The notes under the pieces: generated by a model | The model's input: only the letters and a program-made list of their open reading frames with translations | Told to the model about the DNA's origin: nothing | Databases searched by the model: none | Part shown: one piece after another, positions 1 to 8,740 of the stretch | How positions within the stretch are numbered: position 1 is the stretch's first letter | Layout of the letters: each line of letters begins with the position of its first letter | Assembly: GCA_027659245.1 (NCBI GenBank) | Contig: JAQDPW010000019.1 | Location: forward strand, 18,544 to 39,672 | Reading direction: 5' to 3' | Origin: Streptococcaceae bacterium AM104-57 | GTDB taxonomy: Bacteria > Bacillota > Bacilli > Lactobacillales > Streptococcaceae | Length of the DNA: 21,129 nucleotides | Translations under genes and position numbers: made by a program

Positions 1-28
1 ACTTTCATTGTACCATTTTGTCTTCTTT

Positions 29-652
29 TTAGCAAGAAATTTGCGAAACTTTTTTGCGATTGATGGCCACCTTGTTTCGTTCCAAGACTTTATAGATGGT
101 TGAGGTCGAAATTCGTTCTGTTTTTGCTATTGTTCTAATGCTTGTCCCCCCTGCCAAATACTGCTCAATGATTCTCTCCTCCTTCTCTTTTGACATTCGC
201 TTGGCACCTAGTTTGACACCATTTTCCTTGGCTTTCCGAAGTCCTTCACGGGTACGAAATCGTAAATTTTCCAGCTCGCTTTCTGCCACAAAACCTAAAA
301 TAACGCAAAGTAACCTACCAATGAGTGAGTCAGTTTCCAGTTTTTCATGTAAACTGACTAGCTGAATAGCCGAAGCATTAAATTGTTCAATCAGCTCTAA
401 TAATTTGAACATGGAGCGAGTCAGGCGATCTAACTTATAGATAGTAAAAGTGACCTGCTTGCCTGCCTTTGAAAGGTCACAAGCCAATTTTAAGGCTTTT
501 TCGAGTTCTGGGCGTGCATTGTTTGAACCAGATTCACGTTCGATAAAGAGCTGGTCGCAGTGCTTAAGAGCCTCGATTTGCACCTCCAAGCCCAAATCTT
601 GCTTTTGGGTAGAAACGCGAGCATAGCCTATATTGATGGTGGTTTGAAACAT
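29..652 (-). CDS. Serine recombinase (resolvase/invertase family)
   Basis: A 207-residue small serine recombinase. The N-terminal catalytic domain opens with the YARVST motif, giving the nucleophile Ser14. It continues through KLDRLTRS (the DRLxR arginine cluster, about residues 73-80) and a long E helix with ESELENLRFRTREGL. The C-terminal part, about residues 150-195, carries a resolvase-type helix-turn-helix (GTSIRTIAKTERISTSTIYKVL). Family knowledge: such proteins act as dimers or tetramers on short inverted sites to resolve cointegrates or invert DNA. Length is normal for Tn3/Hin-type enzymes. No transposase, inverted repeats or res-like site is visible in the window, so its target is unknown. 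It lies directly downstream of the O-methyltransferase gene on the same strand, where I would expect prsA from pneumococcal gene order (from memory). It could be a remnant of a mobile element whose rest lies before base 1. Confidence 0.9.
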   Translation of the reverse strand: MFQTTINIGYARVSTQKQDLGLEVQIEALKHCDQLFIERESGSNNARPELEKALKLACDLSKAGKQVTFTIYKLDRLTRSMFKLLELIEQFNASAIQLVSLHEKLETDSLIGRLLCVILGFVAESELENLRFRTREGLRKAKENGVKLGAKRMSKEKEERIIEQYLAGGTSIRTIAKTERISTSTIYKVLERNKVAINRKKVSQISC

Positions 653-655
653 AAA

Positions 656-687
656 AATCCTCCTGTTTTTGATACAGAAGGATTATA
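656..687 (-). terminator. Hairpin: terminator of the O-methyltransferase unit overlapping the resolvase RBS
   Basis: On the minus strand an 11-bp stem (AATCCTTCTGT / ACAGGAGGATT, one G-U pair, 7-nt loop) is followed by a short T run right before the resolvase ATG at 652. The 3' arm contains AGGAGG, the resolvase ribosome binding site. A TATAAT at 682-687 overlaps the 5' arm, but no good -35 is seen 17 bp upstream of it. The element can therefore be a weak intrinsic terminator, an RBS-sequestering hairpin, or both. Confidence 0.55.
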
Positions 688-700
688 CGATTTTTTAAAA

Positions 701-1414
701 TTATTCCATTTCTGGTAAACTGACATTTTTCTCATTTTTTCTCAGCATGAGAATCCCGTCCCCAAGAGGAACCAAAGTAGCGGTTAATCCTGGATTATCC
801 AAAGTTGCATCAAAGAGTCGTTGCAAGCCACGATAGATGGTTCTTTGTCCTCGACGTACTTCCATGATATCCTTGGCAACATCACCACCCTGAAAAATAT
901 CATCCAAGACTACCACTCCTCCAACTTCCAAACGTTTGAGGATTTCTGGTAGAAAAATGATGTACTTGGATTTAGCAGAATCCATAAATACAAAGTCGTA
1001 GGACTCTGTTAAGGTCGAAAGGACATCCACAGCATCGCCTTCTAAAAGGGTAATCTGCTTGCGACTATCAAAGCGAGCAAAATTCTCCTTGGCAAAACCA
1101 ATCATCTCAGGATTTCGGTCAATAGTGGTAATTTTTGAATTAGGTGAATGCTCTGCCATTAAAAGTGCTGAAAATCCAATAGCCGTCCCGATTTCCAAAA
1201 TGTTTTTTGGTTGAATGGTTTCCATAAGGAAACGAAAATAAGCGACGGTTTCGTGAGGGATGATAGGAATATTCTCCTTGCGAGCGAACTTCTCTAATTC
1301 CTTGAGTGAGCCAGTCACTTGCTTTTGTCTGTGGCGCATGAACTCGACAATCTCATGCTTGACAACAGGACGTCGCATGTTATGATTGGCATTTTTGCTA
1401 TAAGACTTTACCAT
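701..1414 (-). CDS. SAM-dependent O-methyltransferase (TrmR/YrrM-like)
   Basis: A 237-residue class I methyltransferase of the O-methyltransferase family 3 type (catechol/caffeoyl-CoA O-methyltransferase fold). The SAM-binding motif ILEIGTAIGFSAL is at about residues 96-108, followed by the acidic TTIDRNPEM and the FVFMDSAKSKY and VVVLDDIFQGG motifs that normally bind the divalent metal. Homologues in Bacillus (TrmR) methylate 5-hydroxyuridine at the tRNA wobble position; that role is inferred here. The start codon lies 5 bases after the pepF stop with a weak AAGG-type ribosome binding site overlapping that stop, so it is translationally linked to pepF and cotranscribed with coiA-pepF. A later start at Met13 is possible but would shorten a well-conserved N-terminus. 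Confidence 0.88.
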   Translation of the reverse strand: MVKSYSKNANHNMRRPVVKHEIVEFMRHRQKQVTGSLKELEKFARKENIPIIPHETVAYFRFLMETIQPKNILEIGTAIGFSALLMAEHSPNSKITTIDRNPEMIGFAKENFARFDSRKQITLLEGDAVDVLSTLTESYDFVFMDSAKSKYIIFLPEILKRLEVGGVVVLDDIFQGGDVAKDIMEVRRGQRTIYRGLQRLFDATLDNPGLTATLVPLGDGILMLRKNEKNVSLPEME

Positions 1415-1419
1415 CTGCC

Positions 1420-3222
1420 TTATGCCAATCCTAATTTTTCAACAAGAGCTTCAAACTCATCTAAACGACGTTCAAAGACAGCAAAGGCATCGTTGAGGTA
1501 GTCTTCCTTCTCCATATCAACGCCTGCTTTTCTCATGACATTAAGTGGATAGTCTGACTTGCCTGCTTTGAGGTAATCGATATAGCGATCACGATCTTCT
1601 TGACTACCATGAACAATTTTTTCAGCCAAGGCTGAAGCTGCTGCAAAGCCTGTTGAATATTGATACACATAGTAGTTGTAGTAGAAATGTGGAATACGGG
1701 CCCATTCATATTGAATTTCAGGATTGTCTTCTTTACTCAAACCATAGTAAGCTTCATTCAAGTCGGCATAAAGCTCATTTAAGAATTCACTAGTCAAGAC
1801 TTCACCATTTTGGTCAGCTTGGTGGATAGCGTGCTCAAATTCAGCAAACTGAGTTTGACGGAAGACTGTACCACGGAATCCATCTAGAAAGTTGTTTAAG
1901 ATTGCAAAGCGAGTTGCATCATCTTGAACTTCTTCTAACAGTTTTTCTGTTAGGATGTTTTCATTAGTAGTTGAAGCAATTTCTGCTAAGAAAATTGAAT
2001 AGTCTCCATAAACGTATGGCTGGGTTTCACGAGTATAGCTAGAGTGCATACTGTGTCCAGTTTCATGGACAAGAGTAAAGAGATTATCTAGATTATCCTG
2101 CCAGTTAAGAAGCATGAAGGCATTTGTATCGTACGATCCACCTGAATAAGCACCTGAACGCTTGCCTTGGTTTTCATACACATCAATCCAACGTTCGCTA
2201 AAGGCACGTTTAACTCGACTCAAGTAATCATCACCAAGAACTGCCAAAGCTTCTTCTGCCTTCTTCAAGGCTTCATCGTAAGTAAAGCTGTAGTCTACTG
2301 AAGAAAGTGGTGTATAGACATCATACATCTTGAGGTCTGGAATACCCAAGATTTTTGAACGTAGTTCAAGATAACGATGTAATAGTGGCAAGTGTTTGCG
2401 AACTGCTGACACTAGATTGTCATAGACACTTTCTGGTACAAAGTTAGCCGCAAGAGCAGCCTGACGAGCACTCTCATAATTGCGAACTTTAGCACGGTAG
2501 TTTTGGACTTTGACATTGGTCTGTAGAGTCTTAGCATAGGTGTGCTGGAACTGCTCGTAAGTCGCATAAAGTGCTTCATAGGCACAACGACGTACTTCTC
2601 GATTTTTTGATTCCATCAAACGTACGTAGGTTCCGAGAGAGAGCTGCACTTCATTATCTTCGTCATCCAAAACGTAAGGGAAAGTAAGATCAGCATTGTC
2701 TAGAATAGCAAAAGTTTCACTTGCCGAACCAAAGATTTCACTGGCTCCTGCAAGCAATTCTTCTTCACGCTGTGAAAGAACATGATCTTTCTTTTGTAAG
2801 AGCTGATCAAAAAAGTGTTTATAAAGCTCAAGTTTAGGTTCAGCTGCCAAGAAAGCAGTCATTTGTTCCTCAGTAATCTCCATAAACTCTGGCTCGTAGA
2901 AAGAAAGAGCTTGATCCAGCTGGCTATAAAGTGTCATAGCCTTAGCATAGTATTCTTGATACTTAGCTTCGCGCGTGTCTTGGTCATTTTTCATGTGCGC
3001 ATAGACATAAAGCTTCTCCAACTGGCGCTCTAACTCTAGAGAACGTTCAGTAATTTCAAGCAAGCTCTGAGCACTGTCTAAAAGATGACCTACATATTGG
3101 TCAACTGTTTCCACTTCCTCTGACAGTTGCTTGAGGGCTTCTTCCCAAGCCTGATCAGTAGCAAAGATCGTTGATAGATCCCATTTGTCTTTTTCATTTA
3201 TTTCATTTCGTTGTAATACCAT
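1420..3222 (-). CDS. pepF: Oligoendopeptidase F (M3B metallopeptidase)
   Basis: A 600-residue zinc peptidase of full family length. The HExxH zinc site is HETGH at residues 386-390, with the third ligand Glu414 in [11 protein letters not shown]. The all-helical N-terminal half, rich in coiled-coil-like sequence, is typical of PepF. Family knowledge: PepF cleaves short peptides (about 7-17 residues) in the cytoplasm and recycles peptides from uptake or protein turnover. The start is supported by GGAGG six bases upstream. It follows the coiA stop by 18 bp with no terminator between, so it should be read from the coiA combox promoter as well as any basal promoter. No signal peptide is seen. Confidence 0.96.
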   Translation of the reverse strand: MVLQRNEINEKDKWDLSTIFATDQAWEEALKQLSEEVETVDQYVGHLLDSAQSLLEITERSLELERQLEKLYVYAHMKNDQDTREAKYQEYYAKAMTLYSQLDQALSFYEPEFMEITEEQMTAFLAAEPKLELYKHFFDQLLQKKDHVLSQREEELLAGASEIFGSASETFAILDNADLTFPYVLDDEDNEVQLSLGTYVRLMESKNREVRRCAYEALYATYEQFQHTYAKTLQTNVKVQNYRAKVRNYESARQAALAANFVPESVYDNLVSAVRKHLPLLHRYLELRSKILGIPDLKMYDVYTPLSSVDYSFTYDEALKKAEEALAVLGDDYLSRVKRAFSERWIDVYENQGKRSGAYSGGSYDTNAFMLLNWQDNLDNLFTLVHETGHSMHSSYTRETQPYVYGDYSIFLAEIASTTNENILTEKLLEEVQDDATRFAILNNFLDGFRGTVFRQTQFAEFEHAIHQADQNGEVLTSEFLNELYADLNEAYYGLSKEDNPEIQYEWARIPHFYYNYYVYQYSTGFAAASALAEKIVHGSQEDRDRYIDYLKAGKSDYPLNVMRKAGVDMEKEDYLNDAFAVFERRLDEFEALVEKLGLA

Positions 3223-3240
3223 AAGATTCCTCCATCCTTT

Positions 3241-4197
3241 CTATTTTATCACATTTTTTAAGAAATATTGCTGATAAAAAGCTGGGGGATAGAGCTTTTG
3301 TGTGTCAGTTTTGGGATTTTGTTGATAATAGGCCTGAAAATTGTTGTAATAGCCCTGCAAATCTATAGTTATCTGGCAAAATTGCCCTTTTTCTATAGGC
3401 CTTACTTGGGGAAACCAATCTTTAACATCCAAATTCAGTAGATTCTTTCCCTGAGCATAAGCCTCCCCCTGTTTCCTCATCCAGTAAGGATTTTTATAGT
3501 AGAGTTGTTGGCGAATGTAGTCGCAAATTCTTTCATCTTGTGATACATCCATACTTGCTATTCTTTGCTTCTGATGGGGAAGCCGTAAAATCTCTATGAG
3601 ATTGCCTTGCCCATAAGGAAACTCCCTTATTTGGTAATAAAGATTCCCCTTTAAATCTTGATGGATCATGTATTTCAAGCGTAGTATGTCCCTTTGCTGA
3701 TCTAATTCCCATAGATGAAAGCCCATATTTTGACTAAAGGAAAGCAGGTCTCTTTGGAGCTGAGTCAAACGTTCCTTTAACCAAAGTTTTTGACCGACTA
3801 GCCAAAGTACTTGGTAACCATTTTTTCGATAACCCAGGCTTCTTTCTTCCAAAAGTTGGCGAGAAATAGGACTACACTGAACTTCTAAGGCTAGTTGCTT
3901 ATTGACTAAAATATCTGCAATTTGTTTAAGTTGAGGAATGGGACATTCAAGCTCGGCCTTGTCGTTTTTCATCGCCCAATTAAAAAGGGCAACCTTATTT
4001 TCCAGATGCTCTAGACTCTCATTTTCGTAGTAAAAGTCGCACTCTTTGAGGGATACATGGGCAAAATGCGTCCGTAAGTTCTTCCCTCTTCTTAATCGAA
4101 CCAAAGCTCCACAAGCTGGACAAGTATAGCTTTGTTTAACTAATTTATCCTCCAAGGCATTGACTAAGCTTCCTTTTTCATCTCTGGCTAAAAACAT
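3241..4197 (-). CDS. coiA: Competence protein CoiA
   Basis: A 318-residue CoiA homologue of normal length. The N-terminus has a zinc-finger-like CPAC (Cys26, Cys29) and a following HFAH (His44, His47). It is followed by a nuclease-like core with Asp95, Glu105 and Gln107 in ADILVNKQLALEVQCS, the pattern of a PD-(D/E)xK fold. Family knowledge: CoiA is a late-competence protein that promotes recombination of incoming single-stranded DNA in streptococci, acting with RecA and DprA. The start at 4197 has a GGGGGG ribosome binding site six bases upstream. A combox lies 22 bp before the ATG, so it is expected to be ComX dependent. It heads the coiA-pepF-O-methyltransferase unit. Confidence 0.95.
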   Translation of the reverse strand: MFLARDEKGSLVNALEDKLVKQSYTCPACGALVRLRRGKNLRTHFAHVSLKECDFYYENESLEHLENKVALFNWAMKNDKAELECPIPQLKQIADILVNKQLALEVQCSPISRQLLEERSLGYRKNGYQVLWLVGQKLWLKERLTQLQRDLLSFSQNMGFHLWELDQQRDILRLKYMIHQDLKGNLYYQIREFPYGQGNLIEILRLPHQKQRIASMDVSQDERICDYIRQQLYYKNPYWMRKQGEAYAQGKNLLNLDVKDWFPQVRPIEKGQFCQITIDLQGYYNNFQAYYQQNPKTDTQKLYPPAFYQQYFLKNVIK

Positions 4198-4219
4198 ATA
4201 TATCCCCCCTTTTCTACTT

Positions 4220-4227
4220 TATTCGAA
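4220..4227 (-). promoter_or_regulatory. Combox (ComX/SigX promoter element) of coiA
   Basis: The minus strand reads TTCGAATA, 7 of 8 matches to the streptococcal combox TACGAATA, 22 bp upstream of the coiA ATG. The combox acts as the -10-like element for the competence sigma factor, so transcription would start only about 15 bases before the ATG, just upstream of the G-run ribosome binding site. Its position before a known late-competence gene makes the call strong. Confidence 0.8.
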
Positions 4228-4235
4228 AAGGATAA

Positions 4236-4262
4236 GAAAAAGGCTGAGTTACTCCCAACCTT
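4236..4262 (-). terminator. Terminator after hicB
   Basis: On the minus strand GGTTGGG pairs with CTCAGCC (two wobble pairs, 5-nt loop) and is followed by TTTTTC. It ends the hicAB transcript just before the coiA combox. It closely resembles the tehB terminator on the other side of the cassette. Confidence 0.65.
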
Positions 4263-4277
4263 CATCATTTTATGAGC

Positions 4278-4655
4278 TTACAGCTGCAAGCGATTTTCTA
4301 AAGCTTGCGTCAACACTTCAGAATAGTTCACTTTCTCTCGATCTGCTAATCTGACCAACCACTCTGGAACTGTAACATTCTTCCGAATCGCTTTATTATT
4401 CTTTACAAAAGGCAAAGGATTGACCTGAATCAAAGTTACAAATCCATCAGGAGCTTTTAGATTAGAAATATCACTAGGAGTAGGCAAAGCTAGCCCTTCA
4501 TCAATATAAGAAGCTAAGACACTCTCAAGCATTTCATGAGCATTTTTCATGGCAAGTTCAATCGTTGCCCCCTCTGTCCCGCCTCCAAATTCGGGAAATT
4601 CAACCCAATATCCAGTACCTTCCCTATGAAAAATAGCAGGATAAGATTTTAGCAT
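4278..4655 (-). CDS. hicB: HicB-type antitoxin
   Basis: A 125-residue HicB antitoxin. The N-terminal half is the partial RNase-H-like HicB fold (YPAIFHREGTGYWVEFPEF, then a GATIELAMKNAHEML helix). The C-terminal 35 residues (KNVTVPEWLVRLADREKVNYSEVLTQALEN) look like a ribbon-helix-helix DNA-binding domain. Family knowledge: HicB binds and inhibits HicA and represses the hicAB promoter. I chose the ATG at 4655 because GGAGGTG lies just upstream; an in-frame TTG at 4670 would put that site inside the coding region. It follows hicA by 27 bp in one transcript. Confidence 0.9.
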   Translation of the reverse strand: MLKSYPAIFHREGTGYWVEFPEFGGGTEGATIELAMKNAHEMLESVLASYIDEGLALPTPSDISNLKAPDGFVTLIQVNPLPFVKNNKAIRKNVTVPEWLVRLADREKVNYSEVLTQALENRLQL

Positions 4656-4682
4656 AACACACCTCCACAATTTCCAAATCTA

Positions 4683-4871
4683 CTACAAGCCCAAATCTTT
4701 TACTATTTTTCTCTCTAAACCATTTCCTAAATCCTCATTACCGTGGACTGGAATAGTGATAAGATAGGGAACTCCTTCTTTCTTAAAATGGTGATGACTT
4801 CCCCTATTACGAACTTCAATCCATCCATTTGCAAGAGCTAATTTTACCATTTCCTTACCTGTAATGGGCAT
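4683..4871 (-). CDS. hicA: HicA-type mRNA interferase toxin
   Basis: A 62-residue HicA toxin with a double-stranded-RNA-binding-like fold. It shows the family pattern in order: an N-terminal helix ending NGWIEVRNRGSHHHF with the catalytic His26 in GSH, then PYLITIPVHG and a final LERKIVKDLGL helix. HicA toxins cleave mRNA independently of translation. All expected residues are intact, so the toxin should be active. It is the first gene of the pair and is read from a consensus promoter at 4895-4923; the ribosome binding site (AGAAAG) is modest. Confidence 0.9.
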   Translation of the reverse strand: MPITGKEMVKLALANGWIEVRNRGSHHHFKKEGVPYLITIPVHGNEDLGNGLERKIVKDLGL

Positions 4872-4894
4872 TTATAGTCATCTTTCTAGTTTGA

Positions 4895-4923
4895 ATTATA
4901 CTTATAATGCGTATATTTGTCAA
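4895..4923 (-). promoter_or_regulatory. hicAB promoter with overlapping palindromic operator candidate
   Basis: A perfect consensus sigma-A promoter on the minus strand: TTGACA at 4923-4918, a 17-bp spacer, and TATAAT at 4900-4895. The -10 box is one arm of a 14-bp perfect palindrome at 4895-4908 (ATTATA-CT-TATAAT), a likely HicB operator. Such a strong promoter would need repression, as expected for toxin-antitoxin autoregulation. Confidence 0.8.
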
Positions 4924-4953
4924 TCCTTCTAGATCATCTATTCGTAAAATATG

Positions 4954-4980
4954 AAAAAGGTTAGGAAATTTCCCAACCTT
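4954..4980 (-). terminator. Terminator after tehB
   Basis: On the minus strand AAGGTTGGG / CCTAACCTT (one G-U pair) surrounds a self-complementary AAATTT and is followed by a TTTTT run overlapping the stem end. It lies 10 bp after the tehB stop and ends the long ybeY-to-tehB transcription unit. Confidence 0.8.
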
Positions 4981-4989
4981 TATAGACGA

Positions 4990-5850
4990 TTATTTTACCT
5001 TTTTAGCCAACATGGTTGCAAAACGTAGTTGGATTCGATTGCCATTTTCATCACGACGGTGCAAATGACCAGGATTTTCATTGTACTTCACTAATTCCCA
5101 GTCTTTGTAGTAATTTGCCAACTCACCCTCTTTGAAGGTAAATGGGAAATGAACTGAACATGGATAATCTTCTGTATTCATAGCACACACAATCAAATTG
5201 TAACCTCCAATTGAGGTTTGTTCCTGCATGTTTTGAATAATAGCTGGAATGCGATCTGCTTGTAAAAACATAAGGACAACCGTTGATACGATAAAATCAT
5301 AAGCTTGTCCAATGCTAGCTGAATTGATATCGTAGATACCGACAGGCATTTCTAAATCTTCTTGCTCCACAATGCTTTGCAAGATTTCAAGAGATAGCTC
5401 ATTTTGATCTACAGCTGTGACATCAAATCCATGTTGAGCTAGAAAGAGTGCATTCCTGCCCTGACCACAACCCAAGTCTAGTGCCTTACATGGTTTTACT
5501 GTATCCATAGCTTCTAAAACTTCTGAATGAACTGGATTGCTATTGTATTTCTTAGGGAAATAATCCTCTGCTTTACAATAAAATTCCAAGTACCATTCCA
5601 CATCTTCTGTGGAAGCTTCTACTCTGTGCCAGGCTTGAGGTTGCGCCATAGGATTATCAGCACCTGCTTCAAAGAGGTGCTCGGCTATAACTTCCCCGTC
5701 TTCAGTCAACTCAATAAACTTAAGAGTCCCTTTTAATACGGTAATCTTTCCCCAGGTTCCAACCTTAGTATTGTGTTTTCTTTGAACAGCCTCTGGCATG
5801 GTGTCTTTATTCCAGACAGGCATGCGTTTGTAGGCAACTAGTTTTTCCAT
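4990..5850 (-). CDS. tehB: TehB-like methyltransferase with N-terminal cupin domain
   Basis: A 286-residue two-domain protein. Residues about 1-95 form a cupin-like beta domain (KVGTWGKITVLKGTLKFIEL ... AWHRVEA) of the type fused to streptococcal TehB. Residues about 100-286 are a class I SAM methyltransferase with motif I LDLGCGQGRNALFLA and acidic VTAVDQN. Family knowledge: TehB methylates and detoxifies tellurite, selenite and similar anions, but its native substrate is unclear. ATG at 5850 is preferred, with AAAGAG eight bases upstream; an in-frame GTG at 5859 adds three residues. It follows smpB closely and is the last gene of the long minus-strand operon. Confidence 0.9.
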   Translation of the reverse strand: MEKLVAYKRMPVWNKDTMPEAVQRKHNTKVGTWGKITVLKGTLKFIELTEDGEVIAEHLFEAGADNPMAQPQAWHRVEASTEDVEWYLEFYCKAEDYFPKKYNSNPVHSEVLEAMDTVKPCKALDLGCGQGRNALFLAQHGFDVTAVDQNELSLEILQSIVEQEDLEMPVGIYDINSASIGQAYDFIVSTVVLMFLQADRIPAIIQNMQEQTSIGGYNLIVCAMNTEDYPCSVHFPFTFKEGELANYYKDWELVKYNENPGHLHRRDENGNRIQLRFATMLAKKVK

Positions 5851-5864
5851 ATTCTTCACTCTTT

Positions 5865-6332
5865 CTATCGGTGGTTAACAGCTTTCATAACACGCGCAAT
5901 ATCACGATCTTGCTCACGACGTTTGATAGACTCACGTTTATCGTAATCGTGCTTCCCTTTTGCAAGTCCTAAAAGTAACTTGGCATAGCCATCTTTGATA
6001 TAAACTTTAAGAGGAACCAAGGTCATCCCTGTCCCTTTGGTTTCTTGCTCTAATTTCTGGATTTGTTTTTTATGAAGGAGGAGTTTACGACGACGTTCGG
6101 GTTCCTGATTCCAGATATTTCCTTCTTCATAGGGTGCAATATGGACATTGCTCAGCCAAACTTCCCCATTCTTAACCTGGGCAAACCCATCTTTCAGATT
6201 GATGCGGGCTGCTCGAACACTCTTAATTTCAGTTCCTGTCAGTACCATTCCTGCTTCTAGCGTATCTACGATTGTATAGTCGTGGTGCGCCTTTTTATTT
6301 TGCGCGACGACCTTTCCCTCGCCCTTTGCCAT
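5865..6332 (-). CDS. smpB: SsrA-binding protein SmpB
   Basis: A 155-residue SmpB of standard length. Family blocks are visible: [55 protein letters not shown], then [30 protein letters not shown] and a basic C-terminal tail that folds into the ribosomal mRNA channel. It delivers tmRNA to stalled ribosomes (trans-translation). The start is set by AAGGAG seven bases upstream. The gene begins inside the 3' end of rnr (38-bp overlap), so the two are cotranscribed and probably translationally coupled. This fits the known SmpB-RNase R partnership in degrading non-stop mRNA. No ssrA gene is visible in the window. Confidence 0.97.
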   Translation of the reverse strand: MAKGEGKVVAQNKKAHHDYTIVDTLEAGMVLTGTEIKSVRAARINLKDGFAQVKNGEVWLSNVHIAPYEEGNIWNQEPERRRKLLLHKKQIQKLEQETKGTGMTLVPLKVYIKDGYAKLLLGLAKGKHDYDKRESIKRREQDRDIARVMKAVNHR

Positions 6333-8637
6333 GCTTGGCTCCTTTCTTTGCTACTTCCTTATAAAAAGGTTTCTTGCTTTTTTTCTTCTTGTCTTTTGGA
6401 GAATGCTTGCGCTTATCACCTAAGCGACCAGCTTTTCTCTTGTCTTCTTTCTTATCCGAACGACGCCCTCTATCCTTACGACCAGACTGTTTCAAACCTT
6501 TCTCAATGACATCAAATTCACTTGGAATAAAGGAGAAATCAATCTCACCAGTCATCTTATCAGCTCTTTCAACGCGAATGCGTATCTGTTGTCCCACACG
6601 GAAAGTAATTCCTGATTTCTCCCCACGAAGAGTCAAATCACGTTCGTTAAAATGATAAAACTCAGGTAGATTGGTAATGTGAATCAAGCCTTCAACTGTA
6701 TTTGGCAATTCAACAAAAAGACCAAATTTAACGATACTTGAAACAACTGCATCGTACTCTTCACCCACAAATGCTTCCATATACTCAGCTTTTTTCATAG
6801 CTTCGACTTCACGTTCTGCCTCGATGGCACGGCGCTCACGATTAGAAGACTGGGTAGCGATCTCAGGAATGACTTGTTCAAAATGCTCCACTACGTCCTT
6901 GGAACGTCCATAGTCACGAATCATACGGTGAACAAGGAGGTCAGGATAACGACGAATTGGGCTGGTAAAGTGAGTGTAATAGTCTGCAGCTAATCCATAG
7001 TGACCGTGATTATGCTCAGAATAACGAGCTTGTTGCATAGAGCGGAGAAGCATCATGGACAATACATCCGCATATGGCTCTCCTTCAACAGCACTCATGA
7101 TATCCTGGAGGGCTTCCTGACTTATCTCACTGGCAGTCCCATAGATTCGCAAACCAAAACTTGAAGCGTAATCAATAAATTTCTGAACTTTTTCAACTTT
7201 AGGTTCCTCATGGATACGATAGATAAAAGGTAGGTCCAGCTTACTAAAGTGTTCTGCAACTGTTTCGTTGGCAATCAGCATAAAGGACTCAATCATACGT
7301 TCAGCAACACCGCGCTGACGAAGAACGATATCCACAGGCTTACCTTTTTTATCCACCAAAATCTTAGCTTCGCTGGTATCAAAATTCAGGGCACCGCGTT
7401 TCTCACGCATGCTTTCCAGAGTTTCATGAAGCTTGGCCATTAACTCGATACTAGGAACAATTTTCTTAAACTCTTGTCTCTTCTCCTCGTCACCTGCTAG
7501 GATGTCATTGACATCACTATAGGTCATACGAAAACTGGTCTTGATAACTGTTTGTGTAATGGTGTAGTTGACTACACGACCATGTTTATCAATCTCCATA
7601 ATGGCAGACTGGGTCAAGCGGTCCACTTGAGGATTGAGGGAACAAATACCATTTGAAAGGCGCTCTGGCAGCATTGGAACTACACGGTCTGTCACATAGA
7701 CAGAGGTTGCACGATTAAGGGCTTCCTTATCTAGAGCAGATCCCTCTGTCACATAGTAGGAGACATCCGCGATATGAACTCCTAGTTCGATATTTCCATT
7801 TTTCAATGGTTTGATATGAACAGCGTCATCCAAGTCCTTAGCGTCAGCTCCATCAATGGTAAAGGTAATTTCATCTCTTAAGTCCAGACGACCTTCCAGA
7901 TCCTTCTCTGATGGAGCGTCAGGAACCTTTTCTGCTTCTTTAAGAACAGCCTCTGGAAACTCAGATACAATGTCCATTGACTCCAAGACCTCGAGGACAT
8001 CAATCCCCACATCTGTTGAATGTCCAACCACATCTAGGACACTAGCCACAAAGAAATCGTGTTTCTTACTTGGGTACTTATCGATAAAGACCTTGAGAAC
8101 TTCTGTACCGTCTAATTGAATAGCTGGCTTCTTAACGTAGATTGGTTGACTAATCTTTTGATTTTTTGAACGGATGTAACCTGCATACTTTGGTTTTTCC
8201 TCATCAAGAACGATTTGACCAACAACCGTCGTCAAACTGTGTTCTAAAATATCGATAATCTTAGCTTCAGCTGCAGTTCCTTTTTGACGATCCGCAACCT
8301 TCTTGATTACAATTTCAACAGTATCGCCATCAATGGCATAGTTAACATCATTTTTTCCTACAAAAAGATCGTCTTCCTCGCCTTCAAGACTAACAAAGCC
8401 AAAGCCATTTTTATGGGCATGAAAAGTTCCTTTAAGAGTAATCTCGTGTTTCTTCTTTTGGTTCAAGGTGAGACTACCATCTTCTTCAAAGCGAATTTGG
8501 TGCTTTCTCTCCATCAGTGAAAGAGTTTTGATTAACTCACGGAAGTCCTTTGAACCATCCTTCCCGAGAGCACTGGTCAAGTCATTGACTGTGACTCGTC
8601 CCTTTTCTTGTATATATTCTTTTATTCTATCTTTCAT
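6295..8637 (-). CDS. rnr: Ribonuclease R (3'-5' exoribonuclease)
   Basis: A 780-residue RNase R with the full domain order. It has an N-terminal winged-helix region (about residues 1-70), cold-shock/OB domains ([25 protein letters not shown]), the RNB catalytic domain with the acidic [18 protein letters not shown] and [14 protein letters not shown] signatures, an S1 domain ([27 protein letters not shown]), and a strongly Lys/Arg-rich tail of about 65 residues. It degrades structured RNA, takes part in rRNA quality control, and clears tmRNA-tagged messages. The tail is encoded over the start of smpB. The 103-bp gap to secG holds a weak promoter-like TATAGT (minus, 8677-8672) and only a feeble hairpin, so readthrough from secG is likely. 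The ribosome binding site (AGAAAG) is weak. Confidence 0.97.
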   Translation of the reverse strand: MKDRIKEYIQEKGRVTVNDLTSALGKDGSKDFRELIKTLSLMERKHQIRFEEDGSLTLNQKKKHEITLKGTFHAHKNGFGFVSLEGEEDDLFVGKNDVNYAIDGDTVEIVIKKVADRQKGTAAEAKIIDILEHSLTTVVGQIVLDEEKPKYAGYIRSKNQKISQPIYVKKPAIQLDGTEVLKVFIDKYPSKKHDFFVASVLDVVGHSTDVGIDVLEVLESMDIVSEFPEAVLKEAEKVPDAPSEKDLEGRLDLRDEITFTIDGADAKDLDDAVHIKPLKNGNIELGVHIADVSYYVTEGSALDKEALNRATSVYVTDRVVPMLPERLSNGICSLNPQVDRLTQSAIMEIDKHGRVVNYTITQTVIKTSFRMTYSDVNDILAGDEEKRQEFKKIVPSIELMAKLHETLESMREKRGALNFDTSEAKILVDKKGKPVDIVLRQRGVAERMIESFMLIANETVAEHFSKLDLPFIYRIHEEPKVEKVQKFIDYASSFGLRIYGTASEISQEALQDIMSAVEGEPYADVLSMMLLRSMQQARYSEHNHGHYGLAADYYTHFTSPIRRYPDLLVHRMIRDYGRSKDVVEHFEQVIPEIATQSSNRERRAIEAEREVEAMKKAEYMEAFVGEEYDAVVSSIVKFGLFVELPNTVEGLIHITNLPEFYHFNERDLTLRGEKSGITFRVGQQIRIRVERADKMTGEIDFSFIPSEFDVIEKGLKQSGRKDRGRRSDKKEDKRKAGRLGDKRKHSPKDKKKKSKKPFYKEVAKKGAKHGKGRGKGRRAK

Positions 8638-8740
8638 GTTTTCTTTCTAGATTTTTTTATTTTCATTTTGAACTATAACTTAGGTGTGACCACTTTTAAA
8701 AATAAAAATAGGCAAAGACCTAGTCCCGCCCATTATTTTC

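Noticed and set aside
96..365. Plus-strand 89-codon frame opposite the resolvase
   Set aside because: It is antisense to a well-supported recombinase, with no family resemblance and no ribosome binding site.
8690..8740. Terminator between secG and rnr
   Set aside because: Only a 4-5 bp stem (CTAGG/CCTA) is found before the T run, too weak to call.
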